This document shows positions 18,301-25,405 of a stretch of DNA of 64,000 bases, piece by piece (position 1 is the first letter of the stretch; every line of letters begins with the position of its first letter). Source of the stretch: Brevibacillus fluminis. Its GTDB lineage: Bacteria > Bacillota > Bacilli > Brevibacillales > Brevibacillaceae. The stretch is from assembly GCF_003710825.1 (NCBI RefSeq), contig NZ_RHHQ01000012.1:682001-746000 (forward strand). Direction: 5' to 3'. The position numbers and the translations under genes were made by a program. The notes beneath the pieces were generated by a model that saw nothing but the letters and a program-made list of their open reading frames with translations, was not told the origin of the DNA and did no database searches.

Positions 18301-18525
18301 GCGATTTTGCCACTGGCGTTTGGCGGTGGCGCAGGGAACGAATCGCAGGCGCCGATGGCCGTCGTCGTGACGTTCGGTCTGTCGTTCTCGACATTGATCA
18401 CACTCATTTTGATTCCGGTGGTGTACACCTGGTTTGATGATTTGGGTAACAAGTTCCGCAATCGCAGAAACAAGCGCAAGGCCAAGAAAAAACCTGGAAT
18501 TACTTCCGATCTGGCGGTCGAATAG
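15382..18525 (+). CDS. RND family efflux transporter permease (HAE1, SwrC/AcrB-like)
   Basis: This 1047-residue resistance-nodulation-division pump is the size of AcrB or Bacillus SwrC. The N-terminal helix is followed by the first large extracytoplasmic loop. TM2-6 lie near residues 330-490 and include GLTLGLGSLVDFAVVILENI, the loop with the family's conserved D. A second extracytoplasmic domain follows, then the C-terminal helices with NNAIVLIDYINTLR. In Gram-positives such pumps export surfactants, lipopeptides or antibiotics across the single membrane. It overlaps the MarR gene and is followed by its fusion lipoprotein. Substrate unknown. Confidence 0.93.
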   Translation: MSFSSFSIRRPITIMMLAIAVLIFGFISLPKLAVDLYPELNFPVAIVVTSVDGGTPSEVEKLVTKPIEESVGTVANIKRVTSNSAEGASQVIVEFNWGVDMDQATLNLRDKVDQVRGALPDSAKSPRILRLDPNSMPIITLAVTGESDIVKLKALVENVMKPRLERIDGVASVGISGGKTREVEVELDPNRIAAYGLTLDQIQQAVMSTNISGAAGVIRQGDAKINIRLQSEFKDVAQIGETPIHVGQGSIQLKNIATVSDTFKEVTQKAYLDGMPSVGLNILKASGGNTISVADQVKAKLAELQAELPANIKVTTTLDTSTFIKDSIYTVGEHALVGGLFSILVLLCFLNSYRSMIIIAIVIPISVIATFCLMYFTGQTINMFSLSGLTLGLGSLVDFAVVILENIFRHREEGKSMWEAADIGAREVSTAVMASALAQISVFLPIVFVEGLASQLFGPLALTVVFSHLAALIASMALVPMLSARWLKRLPNTAIYESGTYRGINPIVWFNVGFHKVTKGYGRLLRWSVGHRKTVFFITIAMFIATIPLAGMVGAEFIPKLDQGKISVNIKLPNGSMLKETEAIVTQVESFAKKVPELEQLYTSVGSAAGNSVVAQAATNEAQLTISVGDKEKRKRTTLEIVEDLRKQVAHIAGAEITVKELDNSGGPPTAPLEISLRGDDMAVLEDISSIIAEEVKQVKGTRNVTTSLTSKQNELQLVVDLQKAGTYGLSSQQILSSVRTAFQGQTITKFRTGDDEVDVNMRLPEAYKDDISYLEQLRIPTPSGAQISLSSVAKIVEENVPQLIKRVNQTREVTITSDIVDRDLNSISADLQKRLAGLRLPDGYTIEYGGQSKDMAEAFGSLGLAIVLSIVLVYMVMASQFESLFAPFIIMFSIPPTFIGVVIGLLVTGISLSVSAFIGYILLIGIVVNNAIVLIDYINTLRKKGVERNEAIFTAGPVRLRPILMTTLATILAILPLAFGGGAGNESQAPMAVVVTFGLSFSTLITLILIPVVYTWFDDLGNKFRNRRNKRKAKKKPGITSDLAVE

Positions 18526-18541
18526 GAGGCTCACAATCGCA

Positions 18542-19783
18542 ATGAAAAAGAATGGGAAACTCACCCTTGGGCTGCTCGCGCTCTTTCTCGTGCTGGGAGG
18601 CTGCTCGGCAGGCAAGGAAGCGGCGGTCGAGCCGAAGCAGGAAGCAGCGCCGACACCAGTTCAGGTCGAACCGGTCAAGGCTGGCTACATTGAAATCAGC
18701 GCCGGAATCTCCGGCAAGCTGGCGCCTAGCGAAGAAGTGAAAGTGGCGCCAAAGGTGAGCGGCAAAATCAAAGACTTGAATGTAAAACTGGGCCAGCAGG
18801 TGAAACAGGGAGAAGTGCTGTTCACCTTGGAGCAGACGGACCTGAACAATGCGGTCCAATCGGCACAGGCAGCGCTAAACTTCGCGCAAGCAAGCTTGAA
18901 TCAAAGCAAAACGAGCTCCAGCCAAGGTGTGGAGCAGGCGAAAAACAGCCTGCAGCAGGCGGAGAAATCGTTGCAGGACGCACAGCGCAATCTGCAGCGC
19001 ATGCAGCAGCTGTTTAAGGACGGGGCGATCTCGACACAGCAGCTGGAGCAGGCGCAGCTCGCTGCAACGAACGCCCAAATCGCTTACTCGAATGCACAGG
19101 ATGTCTACCAGTCGGCGCAAAAGCTGACAGGGGTGAATGTCTCCGAAGCGTCGTTCAACCAAAGCCGCGTCACGCTGGCGAATGCGCAGGAGCAGCTCGC
19201 AAATACCGTCATCAAGGCGCCGATTTCCGGCTATGTCGCGATGGTCATGGGCGCGTCAGGTGAAATCGCGTCACCGCAAGCAACGGTCGTTACCATCGTG
19301 GATACGGATCCGTTGAAAGTGAAAGCGAACCTGGCTGAGCAGGAAGTCACCAAAGTGAAAGTGGGCAGCAAGGTGAATGTAGAAATCACCGCGCTCGCCA
19401 AAACAGCAGAAGCGACGGTGACAGCAGTAAGCCCGGTAATGGATCAGACGCTCAAGGCGTACCCGATCGAAATCACCATCCCCAACCCATCTGGCGAGCT
19501 GAAGGCGGACATGGTGGTGTCGGTTAAGTGGAAAGCCGATGCCTCGACGGAGAAAAAATCGTTGATCGTCGCCAGAAAAGCGGTGTTTGACGAAGGTGGC
19601 AAACACTACTTATATTTGGTCGACAACAACGTCGCGAAAAAAGTAGAAGTTACCACAGGCAAGGAATCGAGCGACCTGATTGAAATCACATCCGGGGTTG
19701 CCGAAGGTAATACGGTTGTTGTGCGGGGCCAAACGCTCGTAAAAGACGGGGGCAAGGTCCAAATCCAGCAGACAGGGAATTGA
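18542..19783 (+). CDS. RND pump membrane-fusion lipoprotein
   Basis: This 413-residue periplasmic adaptor (HlyD/AcrA type) has a lipoprotein signal: basic N terminus, hydrophobic LLALFLVL and lipobox LGGCS near residues 18-22. A barrel-sandwich lipoyl half (VKVAPKVSGKIKDLNVKLGQQVKQGEVLF, in two runs around residues 65-95) precedes a long Gln/Ala-rich coiled coil (~100-205), then the second half-lipoyl, beta-barrel and C-terminal domains. The lipid anchor replaces the outer-membrane partner absent in Gram-positives. ATG 18542 lies 12 bases after TAGGAGG, a slightly long spacing; a longer in-frame extension overlaps the pump gene. It acts with the pump encoded just upstream. Confidence 0.9.
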   Translation: MKKNGKLTLGLLALFLVLGGCSAGKEAAVEPKQEAAPTPVQVEPVKAGYIEISAGISGKLAPSEEVKVAPKVSGKIKDLNVKLGQQVKQGEVLFTLEQTDLNNAVQSAQAALNFAQASLNQSKTSSSQGVEQAKNSLQQAEKSLQDAQRNLQRMQQLFKDGAISTQQLEQAQLAATNAQIAYSNAQDVYQSAQKLTGVNVSEASFNQSRVTLANAQEQLANTVIKAPISGYVAMVMGASGEIASPQATVVTIVDTDPLKVKANLAEQEVTKVKVGSKVNVEITALAKTAEATVTAVSPVMDQTLKAYPIEITIPNPSGELKADMVVSVKWKADASTEKKSLIVARKAVFDEGGKHYLYLVDNNVAKKVEVTTGKESSDLIEITSGVAEGNTVVVRGQTLVKDGGKVQIQQTGN

Positions 19784-19827
19784 CACGCTGGCCCTGCGCT
19801 GGTACGCTCACTTCAACAGAAGTTTTT

Positions 19828-19860
19828 CCCCCTTCTTCTGTCAAAAGGAGAAGGGGGTTT
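19828..19860 (+). terminator. Probable terminator of the RND operon
   Basis: CCCCCTTCT (19828-19836) pairs with AGAAGGGGG (19849-19857), followed by only a short T run, so termination may be partial. Confidence 0.6.
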
Positions 19861-19896
19861 CGCTATGCTCGATCGTATTTTGGGAGTGGAGAAAGG

Positions 19897-21081
19897 ATGA
19901 GAGATGAGATGCGTATTCAACCGGCCTCGATGATGGGGCGGCTTCCGACCCAGTTTTTTGCGACACTGGTGGGAAAGGTCAACAAAGTCATTGCTGAAGG
20001 ACATGATCTAATCAATTTGGGACAAGGCAACCCAGATTTGCCGACGCCACCACATATTATAGAAGAAATGCAATTGCAGGCGGCCAAACCGCTGCATCAC
20101 AAATATCCGCCGTTTCAGGGCAGACGCGAGTTGAAACAGGCGATTGCTCACTGGTACAAGACGGAGTTTGACGTAGATCTGGATCCGGATGAAGAGGTTG
20201 CCATCCTGTTTGGCAGCAAGACCGGTCTGGTGGAGATTTGCCAAATCATGATGAACCCGGGCGATGTTGCGCTTGTGCCAGACCCTGGCTATCCAGACTA
20301 CTGGTCGGGTGTGGAGATTGTCGGCGGCCGTATGGCGATGATGCCGCTGCGTGCGCAAAACAATTTCCTACCGGATTACGCAGAGCTTGCTCCAGCTGAT
20401 TTGGAACGGGCTAAGCTGATGTTCCTCAATTATCCGAACAATCCGACTGCGGTCAATGCGCCGATGGAGTTTTATGAAGAGACCATCCAGTTTGCCCGTA
20501 AGCATGAGATCGTGGTATGCCACGATTTCGCCTATGGCGCGATCAGCTATGATAATCAAAAGCCGATTAGCTTCATGCAGGTGCCGGGCGCCAAAGAGGT
20601 CGGCGTCGAATTCTACACATTGTCCAAAACGTACAACATGGCAGGCTGGCGCGTCGGTGCGATGGTCGGCAACCGCGAGCTGGTCAAACTGATGAACGAG
20701 CTGCAGGACCATTATTTCGTCAGTTTGTTTGGTGCCGTACAGATGGCAGCGGTACGCGCGCTTACCGATTCGCAGCAATGCGTCCGCGACTTGGTCAACG
20801 TGTATGAAAAACGCCGCAATACGCTGTTTGATGGGCTGGCACGCATTGGTTGGGAAGCGAAACCGTCGCAAGGCTCATTCTTTGCCTGGTTGCCGGTACC
20901 GACAGGCTTCACGTCGGCTTCCTTTGCTGACCACCTGTTGGAAAAAGCCCATATCGCCGTTGCGCCGGGCATCGGCTTTGGTCCGACTGGAGAAGGCTAT
21001 GTACGCGTGGCTTTGCTTTCCACTGAAGCGCGGCTGCAGGAAGCGGTCGAGCGAATCGAGAAGCTGAAGCTGTTTACCTAA
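19897..21081 (+). CDS. PLP-dependent class I/II aminotransferase
   Basis: This 394-residue fold-type I aminotransferase has INLGQGNPDLPTPPHI near residues 33-48, LNYPNNPTAVNAP near 175-187, and the PLP lysine in TLSKTYNMAGWRVGAM near 240-255. A C-terminal substrate Arg in GYVRVAL is also present. It resembles LL-diaminopimelate aminotransferase-like and MtnE-like enzymes, but the substrate cannot be assigned. ATG 19897 is preceded by GGGAGTGGAG; ATG 19909 is an alternative. It is monocistronic, with a strong terminator downstream. Confidence 0.88.
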   Translation: MRDEMRIQPASMMGRLPTQFFATLVGKVNKVIAEGHDLINLGQGNPDLPTPPHIIEEMQLQAAKPLHHKYPPFQGRRELKQAIAHWYKTEFDVDLDPDEEVAILFGSKTGLVEICQIMMNPGDVALVPDPGYPDYWSGVEIVGGRMAMMPLRAQNNFLPDYAELAPADLERAKLMFLNYPNNPTAVNAPMEFYEETIQFARKHEIVVCHDFAYGAISYDNQKPISFMQVPGAKEVGVEFYTLSKTYNMAGWRVGAMVGNRELVKLMNELQDHYFVSLFGAVQMAAVRALTDSQQCVRDLVNVYEKRRNTLFDGLARIGWEAKPSQGSFFAWLPVPTGFTSASFADHLLEKAHIAVAPGIGFGPTGEGYVRVALLSTEARLQEAVERIEKLKLFT

Positions 21082-21090
21082 GGCAAAAGA

Positions 21091-21127
21091 AACCCCCTTT
21101 CGCAAATCAGCGAGAAGGGGGTTTTGT
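21091..21127 (+). terminator. Rho-independent terminator after the aminotransferase gene
   Basis: AACCCCCTT (21091-21099) pairs with AAGGGGGTT (21115-21123), with inner CGC/GCG pairing and TTTTG after it. It also faces the convergent minus-strand gene. Confidence 0.88.
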
Positions 21128-21139
21128 TCGTTATGCGAA

Positions 21140-21565
21140 TCAAGGGGAAGATACCTTAAGATGCGATTTCCCCGCTTTTTTTGCCCATTCGTCCAAAGCG
21201 GTCCGTGGGAACAAAAACGACTGATTCAGCTTGACGTACGGGATATCGGTATGATCAATGAGGGCATTCAGTTCTTTTTCCGTTAGATTCAAATAGCGCT
21301 GGGCTTCTTCCTTGGACAGCATAATGGTCTGCTGCTGTGCCGTTAGGAGGGAGCCGTCGTTCGCTTCGCCAAAAGCAGTGAAACGGGACAGCCCGCCAAG
21401 GAAATTGGACATGTTGGCTAATTGGCTGTTGATTTGCGCAGCGCTTGATGTGAGCGCCTCGCCATAATCAGCCACCCGATTAATTGCGGAATAAAGCAAA
21501 TAAGAGCCGATCAGAATGGCAACGCCCAAAAAAATCATCGCTTTATCCAGGTAAGACTTTTGCAT
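21140..21565 (-). CDS. Membrane-anchored protein with excisionase-like helix-turn-helix domain
   Basis: This 141-residue protein is of unknown function. One N-terminal membrane helix (AMIFLGVAILIGSYLLYSAI, residues ~9-28) is followed by a Ser/Ala/Gln-rich linker. The C-terminal domain LSKEEAQRYLNLTEKELNAL through FLFPRTALDEWAKKA (residues ~84-132) resembles the excisionase-type (HTH_17, MerR-like) DNA-binding fold. It would be a membrane-tethered DNA-binding or structural protein; the fold may be used for protein binding instead. ATG 21565 follows AAAGGAG; the longer frame to 21613 lacks a site. Convergent with the aminotransferase gene. Confidence 0.7.
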   Translation of the reverse strand: MQKSYLDKAMIFLGVAILIGSYLLYSAINRVADYGEALTSSAAQINSQLANMSNFLGGLSRFTAFGEANDGSLLTAQQQTIMLSKEEAQRYLNLTEKELNALIDHTDIPYVKLNQSFLFPRTALDEWAKKAGKSHLKVSSP

Positions 21566-21656
21566 AAAAGGTGGCTCCTTTTGGGAATTTCCCATAGTAT
21601 ACCATATGGTCATACGCGGATAAAACGTATGGAAAAAGAAGAAGCTAATCGAATAA

Positions 21657-21731
21657 AAATCATTCTCAATTGTATTGACAGAGAATGATTTTCATTATAG
21701 GATAGCTGTATTGATAATGATAATGACTTTC
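21657..21731 (+). promoter_or_regulatory. Sigma-A promoter overlapped by three Fur-box-like sites
   Basis: TTGACA (21675-21680), a 17-base spacer and TAGGAT (21698-21703) make a strong promoter. GAGAATGATTTTCATTAT (21681-21698) covers the spacer. An inverted similar copy (AAATCATTCTCAATT, 21657-21671) lies upstream, and TTGATAATGATAATGAC (21711-21727) lies downstream. All match the GATAATGATAATCATTATC Fur consensus well, so the following gene should be induced by iron limitation. Confidence 0.8.
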
Positions 21732-21766
21732 AACGACAAGTCCAAATGCTGGATCAGGAGGTTGCC

Positions 21767-22237
21767 ATGCGATACGAGATTAATGGATATACCGATATGT
21801 ATACGGTCATCAGCAACGAACGAAAAATTGGCGGAGCGGTGGAAGCGGCAAAAATTCGCCTTCGTTCCGGGGAAGAGTTTTCTCATGCGGTGATAACCCG
21901 TTTAGAGATGTGTGACGCTCAGTTTTGCTCGATCGGCATCGTTACTGAAGAAGGGCAGCGGTTTATCGTACATATTCAAGATATCGGCATGGTCATTGAT
22001 CCGGTTCATGTGAACGTATCGGACTTGTGCAACATCAAAATGCGCGAAATGAAAATGGCGGAGCGCCTCAAACGTTTGAAGCGTCTGGTGGAGCTCAATG
22101 AAGGCAGCTGTACGCTGCCGTTCCGTGAAGAAGCTCAAATGCTCGCAGAAGACATCGGTATCGAATATGCGCTTTCGCATGTAGACCTTCCTTTCCTGCC
22201 AAATCCAGATAAAAGCCGCGTTGTGCGGATCGCCTAA
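21767..22237 (+). CDS. Fur-controlled protein of unknown function
   Basis: This 156-residue soluble protein is not recognised. The N-terminal half (residues 1-80) looks like a small beta-rich domain (YEINGYTDMYTVISNERKIGG, then RFIVHIQDIGMVIDP). The C-terminal half is helical with a basic stretch KMREMKMAERLKRLKRLVELN near residues 90-110, which could bind nucleic acid or a membrane surface. Two cysteines sit in EMCDAQFCS near residues 45-53. ATG 21767 follows AGGAGG. The promoter carries three Fur-box-like sites and the gene has its own terminator. Iron-stress function is inferred from regulation only. Confidence 0.8.
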   Translation: MRYEINGYTDMYTVISNERKIGGAVEAAKIRLRSGEEFSHAVITRLEMCDAQFCSIGIVTEEGQRFIVHIQDIGMVIDPVHVNVSDLCNIKMREMKMAERLKRLKRLVELNEGSCTLPFREEAQMLAEDIGIEYALSHVDLPFLPNPDKSRVVRIA

Positions 22238-22240
22238 CGA

Positions 22241-22279
22241 AAAAAGTACATCCAACCGTAAATGGTGGATGTACTTTTT
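22241..22279. terminator. Strong bidirectional terminator
   Basis: AAAAAGTACATCCA (22241-22254) and TGGATGTACTTTTT (22266-22279) form a perfect 14-bp stem. It serves the Fur-controlled gene and the convergent M20 hydrolase gene. Confidence 0.92.
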
Positions 22280-22295
22280 GGTTTTGTCATCTTAT

Positions 22296-23549
22296 CTACT
22301 GTTTTGCCAGCAACCGGGCAAGGGTGCGATATAGCAGTTCCGTTCCGAGCGACATGTCTCCCCAGCTGGAATATTCTTTCGGATTGTGGCTGATTCCATC
22401 TTTGCTGCGGACGAAAATCATCGCATAGTCGCAGGCGTAGGAGAGGGCGAGGGCATCATGGAACGGACCGCTCATCAGCTCAGGTGGTGTAAGGCCGATC
22501 GCCCCCGCTTCCTCACGCATGATCGCCTTTATCGGCTCGGCGCAATAGCGCGGCTCGCTGTTGGTATCCACGCTGATGCTGTAGGTGAGGCCATTTTCCG
22601 CGCAAATCGTCTCAATTGCTTCGCGGAGCTGGGCTTCCCGCTCGTTGCGACGCTCGATGTCGATGTCCCGCAAGTCGACAGTGAATGTCACGCGCTCTGC
22701 GATGATGTTGCGTGAGTTCGGGAATACTTGGAGATTTCCGACGGTTCCGACAGTAGGTGCCTCGGGATCTTGCTTGGCGATGTCATTGAGCGCGGTGATG
22801 ATTTTGGCAGCGCCGAGAAGAGCGTCCTTGCGCAGTGGCATTGGCACGGACCCCGCATGACCTGCGAATCCGTTCAGTTCAACCGTCCACCACAACGGAC
22901 CGGAAATGCCACTGACGATTCCGACCGGATGATCCAGTGCTTCCAATACCGGTCCCTGCTCAATATGTAGCTCCAAGAACGCACCGATGCTGCCGACCGG
23001 ATACTCGGAAGCGGCGAAGCCGTCGAGATCGCAGCCGAAATCGATCAAAGCCTGCCGGCGTGTGATGCCATTCTGATCGGCACGCTCCAGCTCACCTTCC
23101 TCAAGCTTGCCGAGAATCCCGCGCGAGCCAAACAGTCCTTTGTTAAAACGACAGCCTTCCTCATCGCAAAACGCAACGAGCTCCACGGGGACAGGAGGGA
23201 TGGCCCCGGACTCACGGTACGTCTGAATCGCTTCCAGACCCCCAAGCACGCCGAGGACGCCGTCGAAGCGGCCGCCGTACGGTTGGGAATCAATATGGGA
23301 ACCAACCATCAAGACCGGGGCAGCTGGATCGCTTCCTTCCAGACGTCCGATCAGGTTGCCGAAATTGTCGATGCGTGCGGTCATGCCTGCTTCTTCCATC
23401 CATGATTTGACCAGTTCTACGGCTTTTTTGTCTTCGGGGGACAGCGCGAGGCGGCACACGCCTGTTTCGGCAATGCGGCCGATGTGAGAAAGGGCTTCAA
23501 TTCGGTTTTGCAAGCGTTCCGAGTTAATGCGCATGGAATGGTCGGGCAT
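22296..23549 (-). CDS. M20-family amidohydrolase (allantoate amidohydrolase / N-carbamoyl-L-amino acid hydrolase)
   Basis: This 417-residue dinuclear zinc enzyme hydrolyses ureido or carbamoyl groups. Metal and catalytic residues are visible: His in GSHIDSQPYGGRFDG with the bridging Asp (residues ~80-95), the Glu pair in CDEEGCRF (~125), His in ELHIEQG (~190), and the C-terminal His in GPFHDALALSY (~375). The lid domain with GFAGHAGSVPM lies between. These match the AllC/AmaB subgroup and not dipeptidases; the substrate (allantoate, ureidoglycolate or N-carbamoyl amino acid) is open. ATG 23549 follows AAGGAGG; an in-frame TTG lies further upstream. No other purine-catabolism genes are nearby. 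Confidence 0.87.
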   Translation of the reverse strand: MPDHSMRINSERLQNRIEALSHIGRIAETGVCRLALSPEDKKAVELVKSWMEEAGMTARIDNFGNLIGRLEGSDPAAPVLMVGSHIDSQPYGGRFDGVLGVLGGLEAIQTYRESGAIPPVPVELVAFCDEEGCRFNKGLFGSRGILGKLEEGELERADQNGITRRQALIDFGCDLDGFAASEYPVGSIGAFLELHIEQGPVLEALDHPVGIVSGISGPLWWTVELNGFAGHAGSVPMPLRKDALLGAAKIITALNDIAKQDPEAPTVGTVGNLQVFPNSRNIIAERVTFTVDLRDIDIERRNEREAQLREAIETICAENGLTYSISVDTNSEPRYCAEPIKAIMREEAGAIGLTPPELMSGPFHDALALSYACDYAMIFVRSKDGISHNPKEYSSWGDMSLGTELLYRTLARLLAKQ

Positions 23550-23624
23550 AGAAAGAGCCTCCTTCAATGTGATTTATCGTCATTCTATTCTGAAAATAGA
23601 TGCGATTATGAGAGAAGAAAAAAA

Positions 23625-23678
23625 CAAGCGCCGCTTACGAATTCGAACCTGTATTGGTTTTAGCGTAAGCGGTGCTTG
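23625..23678 (-). terminator. Terminator of the encapsulin operon
   Basis: CAAGCGCCGCTTACG (23625-23639) pairs with CGTAAGCGGTGCTTG (23664-23678) with one wobble pair. On the minus strand it is followed by a long T run. Confidence 0.88.
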
Positions 23679-23699
23679 CTCTTAAGTTGCGGTGATCTG

Positions 23700-24545
23700 T
23701 TATTCCGTTTCTTCCAATGTGCAGATCGCGCTCGGGCGCTTGATCCGCAATGCGGCACACTCATAGACGCGCAGCAGGCTGTTCATTTGCTCGTCGCCAA
23801 GGAAGGCGGAGTCAAAGTCCTCGGCAATCGCCAGATCGAGGTTGTGTCTGCCGGTCGCGACGATCACGCCGGAGCGTCCTTTGATCACAGGGGATTGGTA
23901 GACGCCGTCTGTCACGAGATTGCGGATATGCTCGATCTCCAGCACGGTTGTACCTTTGTGCACGCGATGCAGGAGGGTATACAGCTCAGGAGAAACAACC
24001 ATTGCATATGGGCCGCTATGACCCATTTTCAGCAGCTTGTTGCGGGCCTCGACCACATCGGCGAAGGCATTGCCGGATTCCATCCAGTCGCTTTTCAGAT
24101 GGGTCAGACGGCCTTTGACATTCATCAGTCCAGGGAGATCAAACTCGCTGGATCCGTTGAAAATCAGGTCATCTTCCATCAGGGCGCAGCTCGCTGCAGC
24201 GTTGGCGGAAGCGCTCAGGTCGAGCGGCATGCCCAAAGTGCGCGCTTGCGAAATATCGCGGCGATACAGCATGAAATCTTTATACAGGATCGGGATCGTA
24301 AGGCTGACGCGGCGACTTGGCTGGGTCAGCTCCAGCGATTCTCCACGCAGATTCAAACCGCCGAAGCGGGATTCGTCATAAATGTCGTTGGTGATGGTTT
24401 GGACCCCTTCACCGAGCGGGCCGTAAATATCGAGAAAACGGCGACCTACCAGCTGGCGGCGCGCCATGTCGATAACCGTATCGTCCAATTGCTTCCATTC
24501 ATCCCGGGAAAGAGGGGAGTCAGGGTAGCGGCTGAGTTTATCCAT
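23700..24545 (-). CDS. Encapsulin shell protein (family 1)
   Basis: This is the 281-residue HK97-fold shell protein that self-assembles into an icosahedral nanocompartment. Family features include the N-terminal cargo-docking helix region LSRDEWKQLDDTVIDMARRQLVGRRFLDIYGPLG (residues ~12-45, in pieces), PILYKDFMLYRRDI (~92-105) and the A-domain GRSGVIVATGRHNLDLAIAEDF (~225-246). ATG 24545 has a GTGGAGG site; a GTG 15 bases upstream is inside it. It lies 26 bases after the IMEF-like cargo gene, so shell and cargo are cotranscribed. Expected role: storing iron oxidised by the cargo, in a cell where I see no ferritin gene within this window. Confidence 0.93.
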   Translation of the reverse strand: MDKLSRYPDSPLSRDEWKQLDDTVIDMARRQLVGRRFLDIYGPLGEGVQTITNDIYDESRFGGLNLRGESLELTQPSRRVSLTIPILYKDFMLYRRDISQARTLGMPLDLSASANAAASCALMEDDLIFNGSSEFDLPGLMNVKGRLTHLKSDWMESGNAFADVVEARNKLLKMGHSGPYAMVVSPELYTLLHRVHKGTTVLEIEHIRNLVTDGVYQSPVIKGRSGVIVATGRHNLDLAIAEDFDSAFLGDEQMNSLLRVYECAALRIKRPSAICTLEETE

Positions 24546-24571
24546 CGTATGTACCTCCACAAAAAGTGATT

Positions 24572-25159
24572 TTATTTACCGCGCAAGCTGCCCACGGTCA
24601 GCCCTTTTTTGGCTGGGATTGCCACTGCCGGAGCAGTAGCGGCTGGCGTAGCTGTTTTTGACGAGGCTTTGAGATGGTCTACCTGATGAATGTCGTGGCC
24701 GTGATCGTGGTCTTCTATGGACGAGAGTTTGACGTCTGAGAAGCGGCTGGCAAGCTCGGTCATGATATCTTTCATACGCAGATAGTCGTTTTGCGTTGAC
24801 TCCCGCATGGTATTGAGCAGCGAACGGCGCTCTTCATCGCTGAATTCATAAAGCGAAAGCTCCAGATGTTCGCGAAAGTTATGTAATCCAAAGCGCTCTA
24901 GATTCAGGTCGGAGAGCATGTGGGAAAGCTCGCGGTCGCTTAGGTTTTCGACAGGTGCGGAGCTGATTTCTTTTAGATAAGGAATCAGTTCTTCCAGCCG
25001 GCCCAGCCGTTGCTCTTCTTCCTCTAATATGTGGTGGTAGTAAAGACGCGTATGCTCATCCTGCGCATTGTCGATCACAGGCTGAATGATGCTCATGAAC
25101 TTGCCGATCGCAGCCTTTGTGCGCTCAAATATGGCATGTGCCTCAACGATTGTCTGCAC
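24572..25159 (-). CDS. IMEF-like encapsulated ferritin-like cargo protein
   Basis: This 195-residue protein matches the iron-mineralising encapsulin-associated Firmicute (IMEF) cargo type. A helical bundle with many Glu/His (DEHTRLYYHHILEEEEQRL, residues ~36-54) carries the ferroxidase-like site. A linker rich in His/Asp (EDHDHGHDIHQVDH, ~147-160) and an Ala/Thr/Pro hinge follow. The C-terminal tail KKGLTVGSLRGK is the encapsulin-targeting peptide (TVGSL core). GTG 25159 follows AAAGGAGG. Expected to oxidise Fe(II) inside the shell encoded by the next gene. Confidence 0.9.
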   Translation of the reverse strand: MQTIVEAHAIFERTKAAIGKFMSIIQPVIDNAQDEHTRLYYHHILEEEEQRLGRLEELIPYLKEISSAPVENLSDRELSHMLSDLNLERFGLHNFREHLELSLYEFSDEERRSLLNTMRESTQNDYLRMKDIMTELASRFSDVKLSSIEDHDHGHDIHQVDHLKASSKTATPAATAPAVAIPAKKGLTVGSLRGK

Positions 25160-25190
25160 GGTTCGCCACCTCCTTTATGTACTTGTCCTT

Positions 25191-25220
25191 ATTATATCCT
25201 TGAAAATTCCAATGGAGCAA
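25191..25220 (-). promoter_or_regulatory. Candidate sigma-A promoter of the IMEF-encapsulin operon
   Basis: On the minus strand TTGCTC (25215-25220) and TATAAT (25191-25196) are separated by 18 bases, about 30 bases before the GTG start. The Fur boxes lie about 95-160 bases further upstream, so direct Fur repression of this promoter is uncertain. Confidence 0.55.
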
Positions 25221-25294
25221 GACAACAAAAACATAGCCAGACAAAATTGGAAAAAATAGCACGAGCATTGTCACAAAAAAGTAGGCGATGAGTA

Positions 25295-25351
25295 TTGTCA
25301 AAAACATTTGGGAATGATAATATTTATCAATAAGAATGAGATTCATTCTCA
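25295..25351 (+). promoter_or_regulatory. Sigma-A promoter with double Fur box for the DUF2325 gene
   Basis: TTGTCA (25295-25300), a 17-base spacer and TAATAT (25318-25323) form the promoter. TGATAATATTTATCA (25315-25329) is a 7-1-7 Fur box lying over the -10. A second Fur-like palindrome, AAGAATGAGATTCATTCTC (25332-25350), follows at once. Fur repression in iron-replete cells is expected. Confidence 0.78.
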
Positions 25352-25405
25352 ACAATAAAATTCAATCACTCACATACATAAAAAGCCTTAGGGAGGAACA
25401 CAAAC

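Noticed and set aside
25143..25355. 70-codon hydrophobic minus-strand frame upstream of the IMEF gene
   Set aside because: It covers the promoter, Fur boxes and ribosome binding site of known genes and has no ribosome site of its own.
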